Positions 34,565 to 42,283 of a stretch of 64,000 nucleotides of DNA are shown piece by piece (positions within the stretch are counted from its first letter, which is position 1; each line of letters begins with the position of its first letter). Under the pieces are notes generated by a model. That model did no database searches. It was not told the origin of the DNA and worked only from the letters and a program-made list of their open reading frames with translations. Source of the DNA: Rhodobacteraceae bacterium UBA6197 (GTDB lineage: Bacteria > Pseudomonadota > Alphaproteobacteria > Rhodobacterales > Rhodobacteraceae); assembly GCA_002422085.1 (NCBI GenBank), contig DISZ01000006.1, forward strand, positions 1-64,000, given 5' to 3'. The position numbers were made by a program, and so were the translations under genes.

Positions 34565-36364
34565 ATGACTCAGCTAGATCTCATTCGCAACTTCTCGATC
34601 GTGGCCCATATCGACCACGGCAAATCCACCCTCGCAGACCGGTTGATCCAATCGACCGGGACGGTGGCCGACCGTGACATGAAGGCCCAGATGCTGGACA
34701 GCATGGATATCGAGCGCGAGCGCGGCATCACCATCAAGGCCAACACCGTGCGGATCGAATACCCCGCCAAGGATGGCAAGACCTATGTGCTCAACCTGAT
34801 CGACACGCCGGGGCACGTCGACTTTGCCTATGAGGTCAGCCGCAGCATGCGCGCGGTCGAGGGCTCGCTTCTGGTCGTGGACGCATCGCAAGGCGTCGAG
34901 GCGCAGACCTTGGCCAACGTCTATCAGGCGATCGACGCGGGGCATGAAATCGTGCCGGTGCTGAACAAGATCGACCTGCCCGCCGCCGAACCCGACCGCG
35001 TCAAGGAACAGATCGAAGACGTGATCGGCATCGACGCCTCGGGTGCGATCCCGATTTCCGCGAAATCGGGCCTTGGCATCCCCGACGTGCTCGAGGCCAT
35101 CGTCACCCGCCTGCCCGCCCCCAAGGGCGACCGCGACGCGCCCTTGAAGGCGATGCTGGTCGACAGCTGGTATGACAGCTACCTTGGCGTCGTGGTGATG
35201 ATCCGGGTGATGGACGGGGTGGTCCGCAAGGGCGACCGAATCAAGATGATGCAGACCGGCGCGGTTTACGGCATCGACAAGCTGGCGGTGCTGAAACCGC
35301 AGATGGTCGATATCGCCGAACTCGGCCCCGGCGAAATCGGCGTCCTGACCGCCTCGATCAAGCAGGTCCGCGACACCCGCGTCGGCGACACCGTCACCCA
35401 CGAACGCAAGGGCTGCGCCGCGCCGCTGCCGGGCTTCAAACCGGCCCAGCCGGTGGTGTTTTGCGGCCTGTTCCCGGTCGACGCCAATGACTTCGAGGCG
35501 CTGCGCGACGCGATCGAGAAACTGACCCTCAACGACGCCTCGTTCTCGTCCGAGATGGAGACCTCGGCGGCGCTTGGCTTTGGCTTTCGCTGCGGTTTTC
35601 TGGGGCTATTGCACCTCGAGGTGATCCGCGACCGGCTGGAACGCGAATATGACCTCGATCTGATCACCACCGCGCCCTCGGTCGTCTTTCACCTGCACAT
35701 GCGCGACGGCGAAGTGCGCGAACTCCACAACCCCGCCGACATGCCCGACCTGACCTATGTCGATCACATCGAAGAGCCCCGGATCAAGGCGACGATCATG
35801 GTGCCCGACGCCTATCTGGGCGATGTGCTGAAACTGTGTCAGGACCGCCGCGGCATCCAGATGGATCTGACCTACGCCGGCTCGCGCGCGATGGTGGTCT
35901 ATGACCTGCCGCTGGCCGAAGTGGTCTTCGACTTTTACGACCGGCTGAAATCGGTGACCAAGGGCTACGCCTCGTTCGACTATCAGATCATGGGCTACCG
36001 CGAGGATTTTCTGGTCAAGATGTCGATTCTGGTGAACGACGAGCCGGTCGATGCGCTTTCGACCATGGTCCACCGCGACCGGGCCGAGGCGCGCGGCCGC
36101 GCGATGGTGGAAAAGCTGAAAGAGCTGATCCCCCGGCATATGTTCAAGATCCCGATTCAGGCCGCCATCGGCGCCCGCGTGATCGCCCGCGAAACGCTGT
36201 CAGCGATGCGCAAGGACGTGACCGCCAAATGTTATGGCGGCGATGCGACCCGCAAGAAGAAGCTGTTGGAAAAGCAGAAGGCCGGCAAAAAGAAGATGCG
36301 GCAGTTCGGCAAGGTCGAAATCCCGCAGACCGCCTTCATCAACGCTCTGAAAATGGATGGGTGA
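34565..36364 (+). CDS. lepA: Elongation factor 4 (LepA)
   Basis: 599 residues, the exact standard length. LepA is a ribosome-associated translational GTPase. G1 AHIDHGKST at 14-22, the switch region in ERERGITIKANTVR, DTPGHVDFAYE (G3), NKIDLPAAE (G4); the unique C-terminal domain ends KKKMRQFGKVEIPQTAFI. ATG 34556 in frame (MRP added) is closer to the 'ggacagg' site and cannot be ruled out. The stop codon is inside a 9-bp hairpin. Confidence 0.96.
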   Translation: MTQLDLIRNFSIVAHIDHGKSTLADRLIQSTGTVADRDMKAQMLDSMDIERERGITIKANTVRIEYPAKDGKTYVLNLIDTPGHVDFAYEVSRSMRAVEGSLLVVDASQGVEAQTLANVYQAIDAGHEIVPVLNKIDLPAAEPDRVKEQIEDVIGIDASGAIPISAKSGLGIPDVLEAIVTRLPAPKGDRDAPLKAMLVDSWYDSYLGVVVMIRVMDGVVRKGDRIKMMQTGAVYGIDKLAVLKPQMVDIAELGPGEIGVLTASIKQVRDTRVGDTVTHERKGCAAPLPGFKPAQPVVFCGLFPVDANDFEALRDAIEKLTLNDASFSSEMETSAALGFGFRCGFLGLLHLEVIRDRLEREYDLDLITTAPSVVFHLHMRDGEVRELHNPADMPDLTYVDHIEEPRIKATIMVPDAYLGDVLKLCQDRRGIQMDLTYAGSRAMVVYDLPLAEVVFDFYDRLKSVTKGYASFDYQIMGYREDFLVKMSILVNDEPVDALSTMVHRDRAEARGRAMVEKLKELIPRHMFKIPIQAAIGARVIARETLSAMRKDVTAKCYGGDATRKKKLLEKQKAGKKKMRQFGKVEIPQTAFINALKMDG

Positions 36365-36379
36365 GGGTATCCCTCACCC
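36359..36379. terminator. Bidirectional terminator overlapping the lepA stop
   Basis: gggtgaggg-tat-ccctcaccc is a perfect 9-bp stem with a 3-base loop. The left arm contains the lepA TGA. It lies between lepA and the convergent YecR-like gene (ends 36395), so it could stop transcription from both sides. Confidence 0.7.
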
Positions 36380-36394
36380 GTCTCAATTCTGCAG

Positions 36395-36700
36395 TCAGTT
36401 TGTGCACTGATACACTTTGGTGACCGTGCTCTGATTGCAGCCATACATGTCGAAATTGGTGCAGTGGGTCTTGACGCCTTCAAACGGGTCAGCTTTCCGA
36501 TAGCCCCACGCATTGCAGCGTTTCAGTGCTGACCGATCGGCGGTCGCCCAATCAACTTTTGCGACCTCCAGACTCCCCGTTTGATAAGACATTTCCACCA
36601 GGGCGTCAGCCTTGCTTCCCCCTGTCGGAAGCGGCGTTTTGCTGACCTCACAACCGGACGCGAGCATGACAAGAGCTAAACAGACAACTGATTTCTTCAT
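36395..36700 (-). CDS. YecR-like lipoprotein
   Basis: 101 residues. MKKSVVCLALVMLASGCEVS is a lipoprotein signal with lipobox ASGC. The mature part GGSKADALVEMSYQTGSLEV, then AKVDWATADRSALKRCNAWG and FDMYGCNQSTVTKVYQC matches the YecR family known from Escherichia (a flagellar-regulon lipoprotein). The ATG at 36700 follows 'aaggttgg'. By eye its GC content is near 50%, clearly below its neighbours, which suggests transfer. No flagellar gene is nearby. Confidence 0.78.
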   Translation of the reverse strand: MKKSVVCLALVMLASGCEVSKTPLPTGGSKADALVEMSYQTGSLEVAKVDWATADRSALKRCNAWGYRKADPFEGVKTHCTNFDMYGCNQSTVTKVYQCTN

Positions 36701-36706
36701 TGGCAA

Positions 36707-37203
36707 TCCAACCTTCTGAATACATATTTTGGTGTATGAATTCTAGCTCACGTCGCCGTGAAAGGAAGCCGATCGCGCCAATTTTAGGTGAAAAGCAAAC
36801 CCCTGCGCGCCACATCTTCGGCGCGGCGGGCGCGGGTCAGAAAAAGTCTGTAATCGCGGCACCGACCGCCCGGCGCGCGCCCTCGTCCGCGCGGGAAATC
36901 CGGCCCGGAATTTCCGTCGCGCAAGCCCCGCCCGCGCGTGGATCACATGCAAAAGGCGCCCGGTTCACCGCCGGACGCCTGCCTGATGGCTTGGCCCAAT
37001 TGCCCCGGCTGCCATCCGCCGGGCGGTTCGGCCACTCGCCCCCGCGGGCGCGCCGGCCGCGCCTGACCAGTTGCCGCCGTTCCCTTGACCCTTGCCTTGG
37101 GCGCTCTTCGTCACGCAGGCTGCGGGGCAACCGCCCGACCTGGCGCCTCAGATCGGCGTTCGGCAAGGCAGCGCCCTGTGTCACCCTGCGGCGGCACCGC
37201 CGG
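36707..37203. other. Gap with no credible gene
   Basis: About 500 bp. The first ~70 bp are AT-rich (atacatattttggtgtatg) and could hold the YecR-like promoter. The rest is GC-rich; long Arg-rich frames on either strand have no recognisable protein. A terminator-like hairpin is at 36951-36980. Confidence 0.55.
36951..36980 (-). terminator. Terminator-like hairpin on the minus strand
   Basis: aggcgcccgg (36954-36963), a 7-base loop and ccggacgcct (36971-36980) pair with one mismatch; on the minus strand tttt follows. It could end the entericidin transcript, which is about 225 bp upstream. Confidence 0.4.
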
Positions 37204-37344
37204 TCACATCCCCGTTTGCGCCTTGCTGGCCTCAGAGCTGATCGCCCCTCCGGCGGTTTCCAGATCACGGCCGGCGCCCTTCACGGTTTCACAGGCCGTC
37301 AGTCCCAACAGGGCAATCAGGGCAATCAGCGGGGCTTTCATCAT
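37204..37344 (-). CDS. Entericidin A/B-family small lipoprotein
   Basis: 46 residues, too short for most gene finders: MMKAPLIALIALLGLTACET then VKGAGRDLETAGGAISSEAS and a short tail. The lipobox LTAC is followed by the entericidin signature ETVKGAGRDLETAGGAI. Entericidins are membrane lipoproteins whose physiological role (antidote/toxin in Escherichia) is uncertain elsewhere. 'aggag' lies 4 bases before the first ATG and 7 before the second (37341), so the second may be used. Confidence 0.85.
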   Translation of the reverse strand: MMKAPLIALIALLGLTACETVKGAGRDLETAGGAISSEASKAQTGM

Positions 37345-37543
37345 TTCTCTCCTGGGTGGCGAACATGTCGCGGCAAGCCTCCCTCATCCGCGCCGGGCCG
37401 TCAATCGCCCGTCGCCCCGCGACCGGAATCCGCGCCGCTGCAAACGCCACAATTTCGTGTTACCCTTGCGCCGGGGTGCGGGCCGAATGGGTTTCGCATG
37501 ATGTGGGCTGAGCGGCCCAGGCACCCTTTCGGGAGGACATCAA

Positions 37544-37873
37544 ATGGCACGCTACATTGTCACCGGCAGCTATACCGCTGCCGCAATGAAAGGCATGATC
37601 GCGCATCCCAGCGACCGCGCCGCCGCGACCGCCGCCTTGATTGCCGCGGCAGGGGGGAAGATGGAAAGCTATCATCTGACCACCGGCGACAACGACTTCA
37701 CCATGACGGTTCAGACCGACAACCTTACCAACATGCTCGCCGCCATGATGGTTGCCGGGGCTTCGGGGGCGGTGACCGGCCTCAAGACCGTGCAGGCCTT
37801 CACCACCGAGGAGTTTCTGGCCGCGCAAAAGGCCGCCTCTGCGGTTGCCGGCAAATATCAGGCCCCGGTCTGA
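37544..37873 (+). CDS. GYD-domain protein
   Basis: 109 residues: MARYIVTGSYTAAAMKGMIA, then ALIAAAGGKMESYHLTTGDN and DFTMTVQTDNLTNMLAAMMV. The Y(I/V)xxxxYT...GKMxxYxxTTGDxD pattern is the GYD family, a small dimeric alpha/beta fold of unknown role. A strong 'gggaggac' ribosome site precedes the ATG. It is followed by a repeat cluster and a strong hairpin. Confidence 0.85.
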   Translation: MARYIVTGSYTAAAMKGMIAHPSDRAAATAALIAAAGGKMESYHLTTGDNDFTMTVQTDNLTNMLAAMMVAGASGAVTGLKTVQAFTTEEFLAAQKAASAVAGKYQAPV

Positions 37874-38026
37874 GCGCAGGCCTTTGGGGCCGAGCGCAGG
37901 GCCCGGGCTGAGCGCAGGCCCCAGCCGCGGCGCTAGCGCCGGCCGAGGCGCAGGCCCTCAGGGCTGAGCGCAGGGCCGGATCGAGGCGCAGCCCCGCAGG
38001 GCTAGCGCAGGGCCGGATCGAGGCTA
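37874..38026. repeat. Cluster of degenerate gcgcagg(g)cc repeats
   Basis: Right after the GYD stop, about seven variants of gagcgcaggcc / gcgcagggccggatcgagg occur; gcagggccggatcgaggc is repeated at ~37970 and ~38007. The stop codon itself sits in the first unit (tctgagcgcagg). Non-coding. Confidence 0.75.
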
Positions 38027-38055
38027 TGGCGGGGGGCGTTTTGCGCCCCCCGCCA
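38027..38055 (+). terminator. Strong hairpin ending the GYD transcript
   Basis: tggcggggggcg (38027-38038), a tttt-containing loop and gccccccgcca (to 38055) form a 12-bp GC stem. There is no T run after it, so it may act as a stabilising or Rho-independent-like end. Confidence 0.65.
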
Positions 38056-38380
38056 CCTGCCTGCCGTCTGCCCGACCCCGTGCCTCGCGCCTCCCAACCA
38101 CCTGCTTGGCGTTTGCCAACCAGACACCTCTCCCCCGCCGATCTCGCGCCGCCCGCCTTCCTCACGCTTCTACCTGCCTCCGCCCGCCGACCGCGCGACT
38201 GCCGCTTGCCTGCCGATCCGCCTCCCTGCCAACAGCCAGCCGCCTACCGGCTGCCAAGCGCCTGCCAACCTCGCGCCGCCCGCCTTCCCCACGCCTACCT
38301 CACGCCCGTCTCCCGATCACCCGCCAGCCGCCTACCGGCCGCCAAGCGCCCGCCGACCTCTCGCCGACGCCATGAGGCGA
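38056..38380. repeat. C-rich low-complexity stretch with direct repeats
   Basis: ctcgcgccgcccgccttcc occurs at about 38142 and again at about 38271; ccagccgcctaccggc(t/c)gcc occurs at about 38229 and 38330. The plus strand is pyrimidine-rich with few G, so frames stay open but give Pro/Arg/Ala nonsense. I see no gene. Confidence 0.7.
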
Positions 38381-38500
38381 TTTCCATAGGGAAATATGAT
38401 GCCAATATGAGAGAAATAATAAACGCGTTTCCAAAGGCTTGGCATGGAGAGACCCGATCGGGTTAAGGTTTTCTTAACCAGGACGTGAAAGACTTTCGAC

Positions 38501-38848
38501 ATGTGCATCCTGTCCGTCTTGCCCCGCGCCTTGCCCCGCGTCTTGCCCGTCCTCCTGCCCGCCTGCCTGGCGGCTTGCGGTGCCCAGCCGGCGCCGCAGT
38601 TCTTTGGCGCCGCGCGCCACGACATTACCCTGCAAGGCTATCAGTTCGTTGTTTTTCAAAAGGAAAACCGGGCCGAGGTGATCCGCCTTGGCTATCTGAG
38701 CCGCGCGCAGCGTGGTCCGGTTCAGGCGTTGATGGTGCAAGCGGCCGAGCAAACCACCGGCTGCGCGGTCACCGGCCTGGCTCCCGGCCCCGCCCTGCCC
38801 GGCGACACCGGCGAGGCCCGCTTTCGGCTTGAATGTCCAAGCTTATGA
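38501..38848 (+). CDS. Small lipoprotein of unknown function
   Basis: 115 residues. A hydrophobic leader with the repeat LPRALPRVLPVLLPA ends in the lipobox LAAC (MCILSV... to CLAACGAQ). The mature ~88 residues contain GAARHDITLQGYQFVVFQKE, then NRAEVIRLGYLSRAQRG and TGCAVTGLAPG with a final Cys (LECPSL). Not recognised. The gene follows an AT-rich, probably promoter-bearing island and converges on the DUF697 gene 16 bp away. Confidence 0.65.
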   Translation: MCILSVLPRALPRVLPVLLPACLAACGAQPAPQFFGAARHDITLQGYQFVVFQKENRAEVIRLGYLSRAQRGPVQALMVQAAEQTTGCAVTGLAPGPALPGDTGEARFRLECPSL

Positions 38849-38864
38849 TATATTTGGATAAAAT

Positions 38865-39863
38865 CTAGTCCCGGCCAAACAGGCCCTTCAGCGCGCGGCT
38901 GACAAGATTGGTCACTCTGGGGCGCTCGAGGCGCGCGAAGGGCATCGGTCGGCACACTTCCATCGCCGCAACGCCGACCCGTGCCGTCAGCGCCCCATTG
39001 ACCACGCCTTCACCAAAACGCCTTGAAATCTTTGACAAAACGCCGCCGCCGGCGATCGTCTCGATCAGGTCGTCGCCGGCCGCCACAGCGCCCGTGGCCA
39101 CCAGATGCGTCATCACCGTGCGTGCCAGACGCCAGCTTCCGAACGCGCCGCCCCGGCCGCCGTAAATCTCGGCCACGCGCCGGATCATCCGCAAATTCGC
39201 CGCCAAAGCCGCAAACACATCGGCCAACGCCAATGGCACCAAGGCGGTGACCGTCGCCACGCTGCGCGCCGCCGCCTCGACCTCGATCCGCGCCGCCGCG
39301 TCGAGCGGCGCCATCAGCTCGGCCTCGGCCAGCGCGAACAGCGCCTCGGCGTCAAACATGTCGGCCTTGCGCTCGTTCAGCCGGGCGCGCGCCCAGTCCA
39401 GTTCGGGCCGGCCCGCGTAAAGCGCCTCAAGCTGGCCCACGACACGGCGCGCCTGTCTCAGATCGTCGGCGCCCAGCGCCTCGGTCACCGCCTTGTGGAC
39501 CCGGTCCAGCCGCCGCAACCGTGCCCATGCCGCCAGTTCGCGCAGCGCCATCAGCGCCGCCGCCAGCACGAAAGCGCCGAACAGCACCGCGCCGACCACG
39601 CCCAGAACCGGGTGCGCCGCAATCAGATCGTTGACAAAGTTCCATGCCGCGACCGACGCCAGAAACCCGGTCAGCGACAGTGCTGCCTGCCAGAAGAACC
39701 GGGTCAACCGTGACGCCGGCCGCGCCGCGAGACGGGTGGCAATCTGCATGGCGCGGCCTTCGGGAAGCGCCGGCGGCGGGTCGAGATCGGGCACCGGGGG
39801 GGCTTCGGCCGGGGTTGGCGCGGGGCTGTCCAGTTCGATCAGGACGGGTTTTTTGGGGGTCAT
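38865..39863 (-). CDS. DUF697 / YcjF-family membrane protein
   Basis: 332 residues. Two transmembrane helices (LTGFLASVAAWNFVNDLIAA and LGVVGAVLFGAFVLAAALM) follow a Pro-rich cytoplasmic N terminus; the DUF697 part is ALVPLALADVFAALAANLRM and IRRVAEIYGGRGGAFGSWRL. YcjF is the usual partner of YcjX, whose gene precedes it. The stop of ycjX is 10 bp upstream; ATG 39863 has 'taagg' 8 bases before it, while ATG 39869 is too near. Role unknown; the Escherichia homologue is in the phage-shock regulon region. Confidence 0.85.
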   Translation of the reverse strand: MTPKKPVLIELDSPAPTPAEAPPVPDLDPPPALPEGRAMQIATRLAARPASRLTRFFWQAALSLTGFLASVAAWNFVNDLIAAHPVLGVVGAVLFGAFVLAAALMALRELAAWARLRRLDRVHKAVTEALGADDLRQARRVVGQLEALYAGRPELDWARARLNERKADMFDAEALFALAEAELMAPLDAAARIEVEAAARSVATVTALVPLALADVFAALAANLRMIRRVAEIYGGRGGAFGSWRLARTVMTHLVATGAVAAGDDLIETIAGGGVLSKISRRFGEGVVNGALTARVGVAAMEVCRPMPFARLERPRVTNLVSRALKGLFGRD

Positions 39864-39873
39864 GCTCATCGCC

Positions 39874-41280
39874 TTACAGCCTGTCGCCAATCAGAAATTC
39901 CGCTGCCCGGTCCAGCCGGATATGCGCAGGCCCCTCGCCGGGGCGAAGCTTTGTCGGGGCCGGGGCAAAGGACATGATTGCGTAATCCGCGTCCAGCCAG
40001 CGCGCCGCCCCGTCGCGCGCCGGTGACAAGAGCTGCGCCGGATCGGCGGGCAGTTCACCGGGGTAAAAGGCCGCGCGGCGGCCATCGGTCAGCGTGCCGC
40101 GCACCGCATCAAGCGGGGTGCCGTCGTGGGTTATGGTTTCTTCGGTGGTGGCGCGCAGTGCCGCCAGAGACAGCGCGGCGGTTTTCGCGCCGGCGAAATT
40201 GGCGCGGTCGCTGGCCTCGCGCAGCATGGCCTGGGTGATCGCGGTCAGCCGGGCGTGCTGGGTGTGATGCAGATGGTCGGCCTTGGTCGCCGCAAACAGG
40301 ATCTTTTCCACCCGGCGCGCGCCCAGCAGGCCGGTCAGCCAGCCATTGAGACCGGGGCGAAAGGCGGTCAGGATTTCCGCCATGGCGCGGCGCAGATCCT
40401 CTAGCGCGGCGGGGCCGGCGTGAATCGCGCCAAGCACATCCATCAGCACCACCTGCCGGTCGATCCGGGCGAAGTGGTCACGAAAGAACGGCCGCACCAC
40501 CTTGGATTTATAGGCGTCATAGCGGCGCTCCATTTCGCGCCAGAGGCATCCGCGCGGGGTTTGCGCCGGCAGCGGCAGCGGCGCGAAGGTCAGCACCGGC
40601 GAGCCGGCCAATTCACCCGGCAACAAGAAACGGCCCGGCGAGCAATCCGACCAGCCGACCTCGCGGGCGGCCTGAAGATGGTCGGTGAACCGCGCGGCAA
40701 GGGCCTGGGCGCCCGGTTCGTCAAATGCCTGGGCGGGGTCGGGAAGCGCCGCGAGGTAGGCCTCGGCGCCGGGGCGACCCGGCAACCGGTCAAGGACGCC
40801 CGCCGACCAGTCAGCGTAGCTCTTGTCGATCAGCGCAAGATCGAGAAGCCATTCGCCGGGGTAATCGACGATATCGAGATGCACGGTGCGCGGGCCGCGC
40901 AGCGCCCCCAGCATGCCGCCGGACTGAACCCGGAACGACAGCCGCAATTCCGAGACCGCGCGGGTGCCTTCGGGCCAGTGCGGCGCAGGCCCGGTCAGGG
41001 CGGCGAGGTGGGATTCGTAGTCAAAGCGCGGCACGGTATCATCGGGTTGGGGTTGCAGATAGGCGGCCTGAACGCGCCCGTCGGCGGCGGCGCGCAGGCC
41101 GGGCATCCGGCCTCGGTCCATCAGGTTGGCGACGAGCGAGGTAATGAACACCGTCTTGCCGGCGCGCGACAGGCCGGTGACACCCAGCCGGACCACCGGC
41201 TCGAACAGCGCCTCGGAGACCGAAGCGCCGAGGCTTTCGACCCCGCGCGTCAGCCCGTCTGCTATATCCCCGATACTCAA
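39874..41280 (-). CDS. ycjX: YcjX-family GTP-binding protein
   Basis: About 468 residues. Walker A is VTGLSRAGKTVFITSLVANL; the family segments VHLDIVDYPGEWLLDLALID (switch-like DYPGEW) and FAATKADHLHHTQH (nucleotide specificity) are clear. YcjX proteins bind GTP/ATP, act with the membrane protein YcjF and have a stress-related but undefined role. The start chosen is TTG 41280, because 'aaggga' stands 6 bases upstream; GTG 41304 is an alternative that would add MPNTKGKT. Confidence 0.88.
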   Translation of the reverse strand: MSIGDIADGLTRGVESLGASVSEALFEPVVRLGVTGLSRAGKTVFITSLVANLMDRGRMPGLRAAADGRVQAAYLQPQPDDTVPRFDYESHLAALTGPAPHWPEGTRAVSELRLSFRVQSGGMLGALRGPRTVHLDIVDYPGEWLLDLALIDKSYADWSAGVLDRLPGRPGAEAYLAALPDPAQAFDEPGAQALAARFTDHLQAAREVGWSDCSPGRFLLPGELAGSPVLTFAPLPLPAQTPRGCLWREMERRYDAYKSKVVRPFFRDHFARIDRQVVLMDVLGAIHAGPAALEDLRRAMAEILTAFRPGLNGWLTGLLGARRVEKILFAATKADHLHHTQHARLTAITQAMLREASDRANFAGAKTAALSLAALRATTEETITHDGTPLDAVRGTLTDGRRAAFYPGELPADPAQLLSPARDGAARWLDADYAIMSFAPAPTKLRPGEGPAHIRLDRAAEFLIGDRL

Positions 41281-41380
41281 GGTCTTTCCCTTCGTGTTTG
41301 GCACAAGATAAGAGGCCGCAGCGGCGGTTGGTAGGGGGAAAGGGGGCTGTCTGCCCCCCTCGGCGCCTGGCGGCGCCTTC

Positions 41381-41409
41381 CCCCCGAGAGTATTTCGGCC
41401 AAAAAGAAG
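41381..41409. repeat. Palindromic element, single arm, variant B (copy 6)
   Basis: ccccccgagagtatttcggc then caaaaagaag matches one arm of the 22849 element (right arm order). No second arm is found. It lies in the divergent region between ycjX and truA. Confidence 0.7.
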
Positions 41410-41468
41410 CCGGGCGGCAAAGGCTGCGGGGGGATTGTCAGCCGAAAGGGCGCGCGCTAAGGCGAGGC

Positions 41469-42266
41469 ATGGCCAGATATGCGTTGAAAATCGAGTATGA
41501 TGGCGGGCCGTTCGCGGGCTGGCAGCGTCAGGTGGGGTTGGCGTCGGTGCAGGGCACGGTCGAGGCGGCTTTGGCGCGACTGGAGCCGGGCGCGCACAAG
41601 CTTGCCGCGGCCGGGCGCACCGATGCGGGGGTGCATGCGACCGCGCAGGTGGCGACGATCGATCTGGCGAAGGAGTGGGACGCGTTTCGCCTGTCGGAGG
41701 CGCTGAACTGGCATCTGAAGCCCGCGCCGGTGGCTATTCTGGCCGCCGCGCGCGTGGAAAGCGATTTTCACGCGCGGTTTTCGGCGATCGAGCGGCGCTA
41801 TCTTTTCCGGCTTTTGGCGCGGCGCGCACCGGCGGTGCATGATCGTGGGCAGGTCTGGCAGGTGCAAAAGCCGCTGGATGCCGAGGCGATGCGGGCGGCG
41901 GCGGCGCATCTGCTGGGGCATCACGATTTCACCACCTTCCGATCCAGCATGTGTCAGGCGACCACCCCGATGAAGACGCTGGATGCGCTGGACATCGAAG
42001 TGATCGAGGTGCCGCACGGGCAGGAATATCGGTTTCGTCTGCGGGCGCGTAGTTTCTTGCACAATCAGGTGCGCTCGATCGTCGGCACGCTGGAAAGGGT
42101 CGGGGCCGGGGCCTGGAAGCCCGAGGATGTCAAGGCGGCGCTGGAGGCGCGCGACCGCGCGGCCTGTGGGCCGGTGTGTCCGCCGCAGGGGTTGTATCTG
42201 TGTGGCGTGGGATATCCGCAGGATCCGTTTTCCGGGCCGTCCGCCATCCGAGCGTGCCGTGCCTGA
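41469..42266 (+). CDS. truA: tRNA pseudouridine(38-40) synthase
   Basis: 265 residues. It isomerises uridines 38-40 of the tRNA anticodon stem. ARYALKIEYDGGPFAGWQRQ at the N terminus, the catalytic Asp in AAAGRTDAGVHATAQVATID, RRYLFRLLARRAP and LHNQVRSIVGTLERVG are all classic TruA. The ATG at 41469 lies 188 bp after the ycjX TTG start; upstream frames are repeat-derived. Confidence 0.95.
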   Translation: MARYALKIEYDGGPFAGWQRQVGLASVQGTVEAALARLEPGAHKLAAAGRTDAGVHATAQVATIDLAKEWDAFRLSEALNWHLKPAPVAILAAARVESDFHARFSAIERRYLFRLLARRAPAVHDRGQVWQVQKPLDAEAMRAAAAHLLGHHDFTTFRSSMCQATTPMKTLDALDIEVIEVPHGQEYRFRLRARSFLHNQVRSIVGTLERVGAGAWKPEDVKAALEARDRAACGPVCPPQGLYLCGVGYPQDPFSGPSAIRACRA

Positions 42267-42283
42267 CCGGCGCCTGTCTGGCG

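Noticed and set aside
36837..37268. A 143-residue Arg-rich minus-strand protein
   Set aside because: It covers the entericidin gene out of frame and has no domain; Arg richness follows from GC content.
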